Below, in pieces: positions 17,524 to 26,321 of a stretch of DNA of 64,000 bases (the first letter of the stretch is position 1; each line of letters opens with the position of its first letter). The notes under the pieces are model-generated. The model had not been told where the DNA came from. It ran no database searches and was given only the letters and a program-made list of their open reading frames with translations. Source of the DNA: JARRQJ01 sp037381915 (GTDB lineage Bacteria > Pseudomonadota > Gammaproteobacteria > DRLM01); the NCBI GenBank assembly GCA_037381915.1, contig JARRQJ010000004.1, positions 74,138 to 138,137 of the forward strand. Direction: 5' to 3'. Both the position numbers and the translations under genes were made by a program.

Positions 17524-19886
17524 ACCTGTGTTATGTCGATGGTGGAGCCATGGGCTCCCAGGCCCGCAGCGCCCGCCACCCCGGCGGGAATCCAGACGCA
17601 GCCCAACGCGATGCGGTTGTCTATTATCAGGTCCAAGCTATGTTGGCCGTCGCCCTGACGCACGCTCACCGGCTGCCCATCCGCGAGACCCAAATCCTTG
17701 GCCGTACTCTCGTGTATATACACTGCGGCCTGCGCCGCGTCCGCGGTCTTCTGCAAGGGTTCGGAGCGGCGTACGACGCTGTCGACGGCGTACAAGGGCA
17801 CATCCGCTAAACGCACGACGCCCGCAGGCTCTTCGCTGATGTGATCCGGGCTCAGCCAGGCCACGCGGTTGTCCGGCTTTAACGCGGCGGCGGCCTTGGC
17901 CGCCTCGTCGCGCACTTCGGCGGAAGACATATAATCGAAACCGGTCATGCCGAATAGATTGCCCAGCACCCGCAGTATCTTCCAGCCCGGGCGTGCCTCA
18001 CCCACCGGCGTCGCCGCACCCGTGAAGCTCTGCCACTTGCCCTCGATGTTTACATACGTACCCGAGGTCTCCGAAAACGGCGCCATGGGCAGCAACACCT
18101 GGGCATAGTCACGCATCGCATCGCTGACGAAGCTGGTCAAGGCCACCACGCAATCCGCCTGGCCCAATGCGCGCAGTGCCGCGGCGGAATCGGTGCAATC
18201 CAACTCCGGTTCCACACCCACCAGCATATAGGCCTTCAGTCCCGCCTCCAACATTGCCCGTGCGTCCAGGCCACGCCGTGACGCGGCGGCAGCACCGGCC
18301 TCACGATGCGGCACCGCCCCCGCCAACCAAGCGCCGGTACTATTGGCGCCGTCGCTGACGAAACTCAGGGTCGATTCGCTCAATTCACCTATCATCGCCG
18401 CCAGGGCGCGCAGCCTGGCGGCACCGGGATGGGCGGCGGCCTGACTGCCCAACAGCACCGCGCTCTTCTCGCCCTGACGCAACAGACTGGCGATGGCCCG
18501 CGACTGATTATCCGGCGTCACGTCCGCCAGCAACTCGCTTACGGCGGGCGACAAACTGTCATTACCCTCCAACAGCACCTTCACCACACCGGCGAGCGCC
18601 CGTTCCATCCCGGCAGGCGTGGTAATCACCTTGGACTCGACCGGAAAACGGAATTCATAATCCACGCTGCCGATCAGACCGACCTTGGCGCCCGCCATAG
18701 CGGCCTTGCGCACCCGGTGGCCGATGATGGGTTGATCCTTGCGGATATTGGCGCCGACCAGCAACACGCCGTCAAGATCCTGCAAGTCCGCAATGGACAT
18801 GCCCAGCCACGGATAGGCCGGGCTGGCGTCTTGATCGCTGAAATCCAGTTGGCGCAAGCGGTGGTCGACGTTGGCACTGCCCAGGCCGCGCAGCAGCCTT
18901 TGGGTAAGGTACATCTCCTCCAGGGTGGCGTTGGGTGATACCAGGGCCCCCAGCTGACTGGCGCCTTTGCTGCCCAATACTTGCCGGAAACCCGTTACCA
19001 CGGCATCAAGGGCCGTTTCCCAATCGGTCTCCTGCCACTGACCGTCGCGCCTGAGCATGGGAGTGCGCAGGCGTTGCCCGCTATGCAGGCCTTCATAACT
19101 GAAACGATCGCGATCGGAGATCCAGGTCTCGTTGATCGCTTCGTTCTCCTGGGGCAGCACGCGCATGACTTCGCCGCGCCGCAAGTGCAGGTAGATGTTG
19201 GAACCCGCGCAGTCATGGGGTGCGATACCGGAAACGGAATTCAACTCCCACGGCCGGGCGGTGTAACGGAAGGGTTTAGAAGTCAAGGCCCCCACCGGGC
19301 ACAGATCGATAACGTTGCCCGACATCTCGGAGTCGACCGTGCGCGTCACATAGGTACCGATCTCCATGTGTTCGCCGCGTCCGGTGGCGCCCAGTTCCTT
19401 GATGCCGGCGATCTCCTCGCCGAACCGTACGCAGCGCGTGCAATGAATGCAGCGCGTCATGTCGGTGGAGATCAACGATCCCAGTTCCTTGTCCTTCACC
19501 ACGCGCTTCTTCTCTTGGAAGCGGGATTTGTCACCCCCGTAGCCGAGGGCCACATCCTGCAACTCGCATTCGCCGCCCTGATCGCAGATGGGACAGTCCA
19601 GGGGATGGTTGATCAGGAGGAACTCCATGGTGCCGCGTTGCGCATCCAGGGCGCGGGGCGATTTGGTGTATACCTTCATGCCTTCGGTGACCGGCGTGGC
19701 GCAGGCCGGCAGGGGCTTGGAGGCCTTTTCCACCTCGACCAGGCACATGCGGCAATTGGCCGCCACCGACAGTTTCTTGTGATAGCAAAAGCGGGCGATA
19801 GGAATCCCGACCTCGTCGGCCGCCTCTATGATCATGGCACCTTGCTTCGCCTGGATCAGCTTCCCGTCGATGTGAATGTTAACCAT
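17520..19886 (-). CDS. nuoG: NADH-quinone oxidoreductase subunit G
   Basis: About 788 residues from the ATG at 19886, where homology begins (MVNIHIDGK); an ATG at 19910 would add eight. The N-terminus binds a [2Fe-2S] and two [4Fe-4S] clusters (CRMCLVEVE, CPICDQGGECELQD, CIHCTRCVRF, LCPVGAL). The rest is a molybdopterin-oxidoreductase-like domain without the cofactor. Near residue 225 only one Cys is present (GIAPHDCAG), so the extra N7 cluster of E. coli NuoG appears absent, as in most other complex I. Confidence 0.96.
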   Translation of the reverse strand: MVNIHIDGKLIQAKQGAMIIEAADEVGIPIARFCYHKKLSVAANCRMCLVEVEKASKPLPACATPVTEGMKVYTKSPRALDAQRGTMEFLLINHPLDCPICDQGGECELQDVALGYGGDKSRFQEKKRVVKDKELGSLISTDMTRCIHCTRCVRFGEEIAGIKELGATGRGEHMEIGTYVTRTVDSEMSGNVIDLCPVGALTSKPFRYTARPWELNSVSGIAPHDCAGSNIYLHLRRGEVMRVLPQENEAINETWISDRDRFSYEGLHSGQRLRTPMLRRDGQWQETDWETALDAVVTGFRQVLGSKGASQLGALVSPNATLEEMYLTQRLLRGLGSANVDHRLRQLDFSDQDASPAYPWLGMSIADLQDLDGVLLVGANIRKDQPIIGHRVRKAAMAGAKVGLIGSVDYEFRFPVESKVITTPAGMERALAGVVKVLLEGNDSLSPAVSELLADVTPDNQSRAIASLLRQGEKSAVLLGSQAAAHPGAARLRALAAMIGELSESTLSFVSDGANSTGAWLAGAVPHREAGAAAASRRGLDARAMLEAGLKAYMLVGVEPELDCTDSAAALRALGQADCVVALTSFVSDAMRDYAQVLLPMAPFSETSGTYVNIEGKWQSFTGAATPVGEARPGWKILRVLGNLFGMTGFDYMSSAEVRDEAAKAAAALKPDNRVAWLSPDHISEEPAGVVRLADVPLYAVDSVVRRSEPLQKTADAAQAAVYIHESTAKDLGLADGQPVSVRQGDGQHSLDLIIDNRIALGCVWIPAGVAGAAGLGAHGSTIDITQV

Positions 19887-19952
19887 GGCGCATTCCGCTT
19901 CTGTCGTCATTGCCTGTCAATCTCTAGAAGTGTTGCGTTGCATTTCCACAGC

Positions 19953-21233
19953 TCAGTGGCTGCCTGAACCCACCAAACATCTGCCGTTGTCGATGTGATA
20001 CTGAAACTCGTCGCGAAAATGTTTGACGAAGCTCGCCACCGGCATGGCGGCGGCGTCGCCCAGCGCGCAAATCGTCCGCCCCATGATGCGCTGCGAAACG
20101 TTCTCCAGCACCCCCAGATCCTGCGCCTCGCCATGGCCGTGTTCGATGCGATGGAGCACCCGGGACAACCATCCCGTCCCCTCGCGGCACGGCGTGCACT
20201 GACCGCAGGATTCTTCGTAATAAAAGTGGGAGATGCGACCCAGGGCACCGACCATGCATGTGTCCTCGTCCATAACGATCACTGAACCCGCCCCCAGCAT
20301 GGAACCGGCTTTGGCAATGGAATCGTAGTCCATGTCGGTCTTCATCATCACCTCGCCCGGCAATACCGGCACCGATGAGCCGCCCGGGATCACCGCCTTG
20401 AGTTTCTTGCCGCCGCGCATACCGCCCGCCATCTCCAACAAGGCGGCGAACGGCGTGCCCAGCGGTACCTCGTAGTTGCCCGGCTTGTTCACATGTCCGG
20501 ACACCGAAAAGATCTTGGTGCCGCCGTTGTTCGGCTTGCCCAGTTCCAGAAACCACTTTCCGCCCTTGCGCATGATCCAAGGTACTGACGCCAGGGTCTC
20601 GGTGTTATTGATGGTGGTCGGCCGGCCGTACAATCCGTAACTGGCAGGGAACGGCGGCTTGAAACGGGGCTGGCCCTTCTTGCCCTCCAGGGATTCCAGC
20701 AACGCGGTTTCTTCGCCGCATATATACGCCCCGGCGCCGAGATGGGTCTCGATATCGAAATCCACGCCGCTGCCCAGCAGGTCTTTACCCAGAAAACCGG
20801 CCGCGCGCGCCTCGTGCAGAGCGGCCTCGAAGTGTTCATAGGGTTCCCAGAATTCGCCGCGTATATAGTTGTATCCCCGGGAGGCGCCGATAGTGTAACC
20901 GGCGATGGCCATGCCCTCGATCACCGCGTGCGGGTTATAGCGCAGGATATCCCGATCCTTGAAGGTGCCCGGTTCACCCTCGTCGGAATTGCACACGATA
21001 TATTTCTGCCCCGGGGCGTTGCGCGGCATAAAGCTCCACTTCAGGCCGGTGGGGAATCCTGCACCGCCGCGGCCGCGCAGGGCCGATACCTTGAGTTCGC
21101 TGATGATCTCTTCCGGTGTTGTCTTTTCGGTGAGAATCTTGCGCCAGGCCTGATAACCGCCCACCTTGAGATAGGTCTCCAAGCTGTGAGGTTCGTCGTA
21201 TTGCAGGGTTTGAAAGCAGACTTCGTTCGCCAT
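19953..21233 (-). CDS. nuoF: NADH-quinone oxidoreductase subunit F (NADH/FMN)
   Basis: About 426 residues from the ATG at 21233; the open frame extends upstream only because it overlaps nuoE. It has the NADH/FMN glycine-rich GRGGAGFPTGLKW, the CGEETALLESLEG motif, and the N3 [4Fe-4S] ligands ESCGQCTPCREG plus a later Cys before ALGDAAA. It accepts a hydride from NADH and feeds electrons into the cluster chain. Confidence 0.98.
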   Translation of the reverse strand: MANEVCFQTLQYDEPHSLETYLKVGGYQAWRKILTEKTTPEEIISELKVSALRGRGGAGFPTGLKWSFMPRNAPGQKYIVCNSDEGEPGTFKDRDILRYNPHAVIEGMAIAGYTIGASRGYNYIRGEFWEPYEHFEAALHEARAAGFLGKDLLGSGVDFDIETHLGAGAYICGEETALLESLEGKKGQPRFKPPFPASYGLYGRPTTINNTETLASVPWIMRKGGKWFLELGKPNNGGTKIFSVSGHVNKPGNYEVPLGTPFAALLEMAGGMRGGKKLKAVIPGGSSVPVLPGEVMMKTDMDYDSIAKAGSMLGAGSVIVMDEDTCMVGALGRISHFYYEESCGQCTPCREGTGWLSRVLHRIEHGHGEAQDLGVLENVSQRIMGRTICALGDAAAMPVASFVKHFRDEFQYHIDNGRCLVGSGSH

Positions 21234-21238
21234 CACCG

Positions 21239-21733
21239 CTACTCCAGTCCGTCCAAAATGGCATCGACCTTTTCCGGGGTCAAATGCTCGTAATAGGTCT
21301 TGCCGATCTGGAACATGGGCGCACCCGCGCAGGCCGCCAGGCATTCCACTTCCTTCAGGTGGAACTTGCCGTCGGCGGTGGTCTCGCCACGCTTGATGTC
21401 CAGCTTCTTCTCCAGATGGGCCATAAGCTCCGCCGAACCGCACAGCATACAGGAGATATTGGTGCACACGCTGATCTTGTAGCGCCCCGCCGGCTTCAAG
21501 TCGTACATGCTGTAAAAGGTCGCAACTTCATAGACGGAAATCGGTTCCATCTCCAGATATTCCGCCACCGCGTCCATCATTTCGTTGCTGAGCCAGCCCT
21601 GCTCTTCCTGCACCAGGCGCAGGGCCGCCATCACCGCCGAACGTTTCTGTTCGGGTGGATACTTGGCCACCCATTTATCGATGTCCGCGCGCACCGCCGC
21701 GGAGAGCAAATCCGTCTTGCGTTTTGTCGCCAT
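21239..21733 (-). CDS. nuoE: NADH-quinone oxidoreductase subunit E ([2Fe-2S])
   Basis: 164 residues from the ATG at 21733. It has a thioredoxin-like ferredoxin fold with [2Fe-2S] ligands in VCTNISCMLCGS and ECLAACAGAPM. The N-terminal helical region (KYPPEQKRSAVMAALRLVQEE) is typical. The start codon shares a base with the nuoD stop (TGATG), and five bases separate it from nuoF. Confidence 0.97.
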   Translation of the reverse strand: MATKRKTDLLSAAVRADIDKWVAKYPPEQKRSAVMAALRLVQEEQGWLSNEMMDAVAEYLEMEPISVYEVATFYSMYDLKPAGRYKISVCTNISCMLCGSAELMAHLEKKLDIKRGETTADGKFHLKEVECLAACAGAPMFQIGKTYYEHLTPEKVDAILDGLE

Positions 21734-22986
21734 CACCGGTCCACCTCTCCGAATACGATGTCCTGGGTACCGATAATCGCCACCACGTCGGCGATCATAT
21801 GGCCGCGCGACATCTCGTCCAGGGCGGCGATGTGGGCAAACCCCGGCGCGCGGACTTTCATGCGGTAGGGTTTGTTGGCGCCGTCTGAAATCAGATATAC
21901 GCCGAACTCGCCTTTGGGATGCTCGACGGCGGCATAGGCCTCGCCCGCGGGCACGCAATAACCCTCTGTGAACAGTTTGAAGTGATGGATCAAGGCCTCC
22001 ATATCGGCCTTCATGGTCTCGCGTTTCGGTGGGATGACCTTGTAATTATCCAGCATCACCTGGCCCGGGTTGCGGCGCAGCCAGTCCACGCACTGCCTGA
22101 CGATGCGGTTGGCTTGGCGCATTTCTTCCACGCGCACCAGATAACGGTCGTAGCAATCACCGTTCACGCCCACCGGGATATCGAAGTCCATACGGTCGTA
22201 GACTTCATACGGCTGTTTCTTACGCAGGTCCCATTCGATGCCCGAACCGCGCAGCATCGGGCCGGTAAAACCCATCTGCATGGCGCGCTCCGGCGAGACG
22301 ACGCCGATACCGACCGTGCGCTGTTTCCAGATACGGTTGTTGGTCAGCAGGGTCTCGTATTCGTCGACGTACTTGGGAAAGCGCTCGGTAAAGTCTTCGA
22401 TGAAATCCAGCAGGGATCCCTGGCGATTGTGATTGAGCCTTTCCACTTCCTTCTGGTCGTGCCACTTGGAAGCCTGATAGTGGGGCATGGCGTCAGGCAG
22501 ATCGCGGTAGACACCGCCTGGACGATAATAGGTGGCGTGCAGGCGCGCGCCCGACACCGCCTCATAGCAATCCAGCAGATCCTCGCGTTCGCGGAAGCAA
22601 TAGAGAAACACCGTCATGGCGCCGATGTCCAGGGCGTGGGCGCCCAGCCACAACAGATGATTGAGGATGCGGGTGATCTCGTCGAACATCACCCGGATAT
22701 ACTGGGCACGTAGCGGCGGTTCGACGCCCAGCAACTTTTCGATGGCCAGCACGTAGCCGTGCTCGTTGCACATCATGGACACATAGTCGAGGCGATCCAT
22801 GTAGCCGATGCTTTGATTGAAGGGTTTGCTCTCCGCCAGCTTCTCGGTGGCGCGGTGCAACAGGCCGATATGGGGATCGGCGCGTTCGATAACCTCGCCG
22901 TCCAACTCCAACACCAAACGCAACACCCCGTGCGCGGAAGGGTGCTGGGGGCCGAAGTTCATGGTGTAGTTGCGGATCTCAGCCAT
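21733..22986 (-). CDS. nuoD: NADH-quinone oxidoreductase subunit D
   Basis: About 417 residues from the ATG at 22986, where homology begins (MAEIRNYTMNFGPQHPSAHG). It is the 49-kDa subunit lining the quinone chamber, with RGSGIEWDLRK and KAPGFAHI-like C-terminal residues (VRAPGFAHIAAL) and the conserved His/Tyr for quinone. It overlaps nuoC by eight bases. nuoC and nuoD are separate here, unlike the fused nuoCD of E. coli. Confidence 0.97.
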   Translation of the reverse strand: MAEIRNYTMNFGPQHPSAHGVLRLVLELDGEVIERADPHIGLLHRATEKLAESKPFNQSIGYMDRLDYVSMMCNEHGYVLAIEKLLGVEPPLRAQYIRVMFDEITRILNHLLWLGAHALDIGAMTVFLYCFREREDLLDCYEAVSGARLHATYYRPGGVYRDLPDAMPHYQASKWHDQKEVERLNHNRQGSLLDFIEDFTERFPKYVDEYETLLTNNRIWKQRTVGIGVVSPERAMQMGFTGPMLRGSGIEWDLRKKQPYEVYDRMDFDIPVGVNGDCYDRYLVRVEEMRQANRIVRQCVDWLRRNPGQVMLDNYKVIPPKRETMKADMEALIHHFKLFTEGYCVPAGEAYAAVEHPKGEFGVYLISDGANKPYRMKVRAPGFAHIAALDEMSRGHMIADVVAIIGTQDIVFGEVDR

Positions 22987-23674
22987 TGCGGTCGCCTCCC
23001 GCCCGTTCGGGGACATCCCCTTCGTAGCGGCTGTCATGGCGGATCACCCGGGGCACCAGCACCCGCGGCTGGATACCCACCGGTTCGTAGACGACACGAC
23101 GCTTCTCCGGATCGTAACGCATTTCCACGTTGCCGATGAGCGGGAAATCCTTGCGGAACGGGTGACCGATGAAGCCGTAATCGGTGAGAATGCGCCGCAA
23201 GTCGGGGTGACCATCGAAAAGAATCCCGAACAGGTCGAAGGCCTCGCGCTCATACCAGTTAGCGTTGTTCCAGACTTCCACCACGGAATCCACCCGTGGT
23301 ACTTCTTCTTCCAGCAATACCTTGAGCCGCAGACGCTGATTGCGCGCGACCGATAGCAGATGATAGACCACCGCGAAACGCTCCTCGGGCCGTTCGCTCG
23401 CGCTTTCCTCATCAACGCCGGGAACACGGTTGTAGACGGTGTGTTCCGTTTGTTCCCAGTCCTCTCTGCCGTAGGCGGCATAATCGACGCCGCATAAATC
23501 GATGAGGATCTTGAAGGCGAAATCCGGCTCATCGCGTAGCGCCTTGGCAATCTCCAGCAGCTTGGCGCGAGGGAGCACCAGCGAGGTCTCCCCGCACGCC
23601 ACGGTACACTCGCTCACATCGCCGGCGAAACGCGCCTGAAGGCGTGCCGCTAAGTCTTGGTTGCTGTCAGACAT
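22979..23674 (-). CDS. nuoC: NADH-quinone oxidoreductase subunit C
   Basis: 231 residues. It is the 30-kDa subunit with the signature NANWYEREAFDLFGILFDGHPDLRRILTDYGF followed by HPFRKDFP. It bridges subunits B and D in the connecting module. The N-terminal 60 residues are variable, as usual. The ATG is 18 bases from the nuoB stop. Confidence 0.97.
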   Translation of the reverse strand: MSDSNQDLAARLQARFAGDVSECTVACGETSLVLPRAKLLEIAKALRDEPDFAFKILIDLCGVDYAAYGREDWEQTEHTVYNRVPGVDEESASERPEERFAVVYHLLSVARNQRLRLKVLLEEEVPRVDSVVEVWNNANWYEREAFDLFGILFDGHPDLRRILTDYGFIGHPFRKDFPLIGNVEMRYDPEKRRVVYEPVGIQPRVLVPRVIRHDSRYEGDVPERAGGDRNG

Positions 23675-23692
23675 GAGTCTACTTCCCTTCTC

Positions 23693-24169
23693 TTAGCGGG
23701 CGATGGTGTTGGTTCGGCGAATCTTGTTTTGGAGTTGAATCACCCCATAGAGCAGCGCTTCAGCGGTGGGCGGACAGCCCGGCACGTAAATATCTACCGG
23801 CACGATCCGATCGCAGCCGCGCACTACCGAGTAGGAATAATGATAATAACCACCGCCGTTGGCGCAGGAACCCATGGAGATTACCCAGCGCGGTTCCGAC
23901 ATCTGATCGTAGACACGCCGCAGGGCGGGCGCCATCTTGTTGACCAGGGTCCCGGCAACGATCATCACGTCGGATTGCCGCGGGCTGGGGCGGAACACCA
24001 CGCCGAAGCGGTCCAGATCGTAGCGCGCTGCACCGGCGTGCATCATCTCCACTGCGCAACAGGCCAGACCGAAAGTCATGGGCCATAGGGAACCGGTGCG
24101 GGCCCAATTGATGAGCTTATCCGCCGTGGTGGTCACCACGCCTCGTTCCAGTACCCCTTCAATCCCCAC
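23693..24169 (-). CDS. nuoB: NADH-quinone oxidoreductase subunit B (cluster N2)
   Basis: 158 residues. The four ligands of terminal cluster N2 are visible: the tandem C37-C38 in GLACCAVEMM, C102 in GSCANGGGYY and C132 in PGCPPTAEAL. It passes electrons to quinone. A 113-base spacer separates it from nuoA; nothing else is apparent in that spacer. Confidence 0.98.
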   Translation of the reverse strand: MGIEGVLERGVVTTTADKLINWARTGSLWPMTFGLACCAVEMMHAGAARYDLDRFGVVFRPSPRQSDVMIVAGTLVNKMAPALRRVYDQMSEPRWVISMGSCANGGGYYHYSYSVVRGCDRIVPVDIYVPGCPPTAEALLYGVIQLQNKIRRTNTIAR

Positions 24170-24282
24170 AATATGCCCCCTTCAGCATCAGTCACAAGAA
24201 TAAAACATCTTGCATTTATAATTTTTCTGACAGCGAGTATCGCCGACGGTTGCAGTCCCGGCTCAGCGCGGGATACAGACCG

Positions 24283-24639
24283 CTATTCCCATTCCAAAGC
24301 CCCCTTCTTCCACTCGTAGATAAACCCCACCACCAGAATGGTGAGAAATACCACCATCGCCAAAAAACCGAACATCCCGATCTGTTTGAGGACCACGGCC
24401 CAGGGAAAAAGAAAGGCGATCTCCAAATCGAAGATAATGAACAAAATGGCAACGAGGTAATACCGCACATCGAATTTCATGCGGGTATCTTCGAAGGCTT
24501 CGAAGCCGCATTCATACGGGGCGAGCTTATCGCTGTCCGGTCGGTGCGGGGCGACCAATCTGCCCAATATCACCGGGACAACGCCAAAAACGGCGCCCAT
24601 TACGAGAAAAATCAAAATTGGCAGGTAGTTTTCTAACAT
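24283..24639 (-). CDS. nuoA: NADH-quinone oxidoreductase subunit A
   Basis: 118 residues from the ATG at 24639 (MLENYLPIL), the start used across the family. It has three membrane helices and the signature YECGFEAFEDTRMKFDVRYYLVAILFIIFDLEIAFLFPW, cited here as its ends YECGFE and EIAFLFPW; the Cys sits on the loop near the quinone cavity. First gene of the nuo operon, with a promoter about 115 bases upstream. Confidence 0.97.
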   Translation of the reverse strand: MLENYLPILIFLVMGAVFGVVPVILGRLVAPHRPDSDKLAPYECGFEAFEDTRMKFDVRYYLVAILFIIFDLEIAFLFPWAVVLKQIGMFGFLAMVVFLTILVVGFIYEWKKGALEWE

Positions 24640-24753
24640 TTGCAGCGGCCAACATCCACTCGTTATGGTCTCTACCACTCTTGCAAAGACCACGCTTTGC
24701 AAGCCCCGACACCACGCGGCAAACCCGACTAACCCCATCAAAAAGAGATTTGG

Positions 24754-24783
24754 AGTCTAGGCCACAAGCAAACACTGTGTCAA
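24754..24783 (-). promoter_or_regulatory. nuoA: Promoter candidate of the nuo operon
   Basis: On the minus strand a perfect -35 hexamer TTGACA (24778-24783) is followed after 18 bases by TAGACT (24754-24759), a fair -10. It lies between the tRNA-Leu gene and nuoA and would give a leader of roughly 108 bases. No operator was recognised. Confidence 0.6.
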
Positions 24784-24868
24784 GCAAGGATTAAGACGCT
24801 AAATTATTTTAATTCATGCGGTTATAACGTCACCGCTATACACAAATACGCTGCTTGAACAAGAAACA

Positions 24869-24954
24869 TGGTGCCGACGGTGAGACTCGAACTCACACGG
24901 CTTGCGCCGCCACCCCCTCAAGATGGTGTGTCTACCAATTCCACCACGTCGGCA
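24869..24954 (-). tRNA. tRNA-Leu (anticodon GAG)
   Basis: An 86-base gene including the encoded CCA. The acceptor stem is TGCCGAC/GTCGGCA. The anticodon stem CCATC/GGTGG closes the loop TTGAGGG, giving anticodon GAG, which reads CTC and CTT leucine codons. The long variable arm (CGGC...GCCG) marks it as a class II tRNA, and the T-arm carries GTTCGAGTC. A tRNA-Leu between secG and nuo is a conserved gammaproteobacterial arrangement. Confidence 0.96.
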
Positions 24955-25034
24955 ATTTTTTCGTTTCTTGTTTATTATCGCGAGTTTCGAGTTGAAAACA
25001 ACGTTTTAACTATGCCGTCACTCGTTACGTACCA

Positions 25035-25427
25035 TCATTTGTCCGGTACAACCGGCACATCCCCCGGCTTAGTCTGCGTTGTCGAACCGGCAGGGGACGG
25101 CTGAGAAGACGACTCGGGCTTGGTCGCCGGTGTCTTAGTCGCCGGCGTCGTGGGAGCCTGCGGCGCGACCAGTTCCGTCGCGCTTTTTATTTCTCGCTTT
25201 TGGGTCGAGGAAAACGCCAGTAATCCGGTAAGCACAAAGAACAATATGGCCAAGACCGCGGTTGCCCGCGTCAGAAACGAGGCGGAACCGCGGCTGCCGA
25301 ATACCGTACTGGAGGCGCCGCTGCCGAACGCCGCACCCATGTCCGCGCCCTTTCCCTGCTGGATCAACACCAAGGCGATCAGCGCCGCGGCCACCAGAAT
25401 ATGCACAACCAACAAAACCGTATGCAT
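25035..25427 (-). CDS. secG: Preprotein translocase subunit SecG
   Basis: About 130 residues. Two membrane helices flank the conserved loop LIQQGKGADMGAAFGSGASSTVFGSRG. SecG associates with SecYE and assists SecA-driven export. The C-terminal tail is a Pro/Thr/Ser/Lys-rich extension of about 50 residues, longer than in E. coli (110 residues in total). The ATG at 25427 is preferred to a GTG one codon earlier. Confidence 0.95.
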   Translation of the reverse strand: MHTVLLVVHILVAAALIALVLIQQGKGADMGAAFGSGASSTVFGSRGSASFLTRATAVLAILFFVLTGLLAFSSTQKREIKSATELVAPQAPTTPATKTPATKPESSSQPSPAGSTTQTKPGDVPVVPDK

Positions 25428-25455
25428 CACTACACCCTATTTGATTACTCTCGAA

Positions 25456-26214
25456 CTATTGCGCCGCGTGGCAGATAGCCAAGAACTGCTCGGCGTCCAA
25501 GGAGGCGCCGCCTATCAGACCACCATCGATATCCGGCATGGAGAACAACTCGGCGGCGTTACCGGCCTTGACACTGCCGCCATATAAGATCCGCACACCG
25601 GCGGCGACTGCGGCATCATGTCCGGCAACGCGTTCCCGGATAAAGGCGTGAACGTCCTGCGCCTGCTGCGGCGTCGCCGTCCGGCCGGTACCGATGGCCC
25701 ACACCGGCTCGTAGGCGATCACAGCCTCGCCTAAGGCCGCCGCTCCGCCTTCCTGCGCCAGGATTGCGTCGAGCTGCCGGGCCACCACGGCCTCCGTCGT
25801 TCCGCTCTCGCGCTCCTCTAGTTGTTCACCCACGCACAGAATGGGGGTGAGACCGGCCGCTTGGGCGGCAAAAAACTTTCTGGCCACGATCTCGTCGCTG
25901 TCGCCATACATAGCGCGCCGCTCGGAGTGACCGACAATCACATGACTGCATCCCACATCCCGCAACATGGCGCCGGAGACCTCGCCGGTATAGGCCCCTT
26001 CCCCAGTCTCCGGACACACGTCCTGTCCGCCCAGGGCGATCTGTGTCCCCTGGAGCAGTTTCGCCACCTCCGCCAAATAAACGAAAGGCGGACACACCGC
26101 CACTTGAACGGCCCCTAGCGCCGTCACACCCTGCCTGACGGCCCCGACCAGATCGGTGGCGCTGCTGCGCGTCCCGTTCATTTTCCAATTTCCCGCGACC
26201 AGTGTCTGTCGCAT
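25456..26214 (-). CDS. tpiA: Triosephosphate isomerase
   Basis: 252 residues. Beginning MRQTLVAGNWKMNG, it contains the catalytic His in VIVGHSERR and the catalytic Glu in YEPVWAIGTGRTATP, plus the phosphate-binding YGGSVKAGNA. It interconverts dihydroxyacetone phosphate and glyceraldehyde 3-phosphate. The start is the ATG at 26214, just after a GTG. It precedes secG by 28 bases, the usual tpiA-secG pair. Confidence 0.98.
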   Translation of the reverse strand: MRQTLVAGNWKMNGTRSSATDLVGAVRQGVTALGAVQVAVCPPFVYLAEVAKLLQGTQIALGGQDVCPETGEGAYTGEVSGAMLRDVGCSHVIVGHSERRAMYGDSDEIVARKFFAAQAAGLTPILCVGEQLEERESGTTEAVVARQLDAILAQEGGAAALGEAVIAYEPVWAIGTGRTATPQQAQDVHAFIRERVAGHDAAVAAGVRILYGGSVKAGNAAELFSMPDIDGGLIGGASLDAEQFLAICHAAQ

Positions 26215-26321
26215 CACGCCCCCATAAGCTCAAAAATGGCGCTCAAGAATACCCATACGCTTGTTAGAAATCAATTTTGCCTTGACGCCGCCCCCAGGCC
26301 CCGTCGGCAAGAGGGGCGCTG

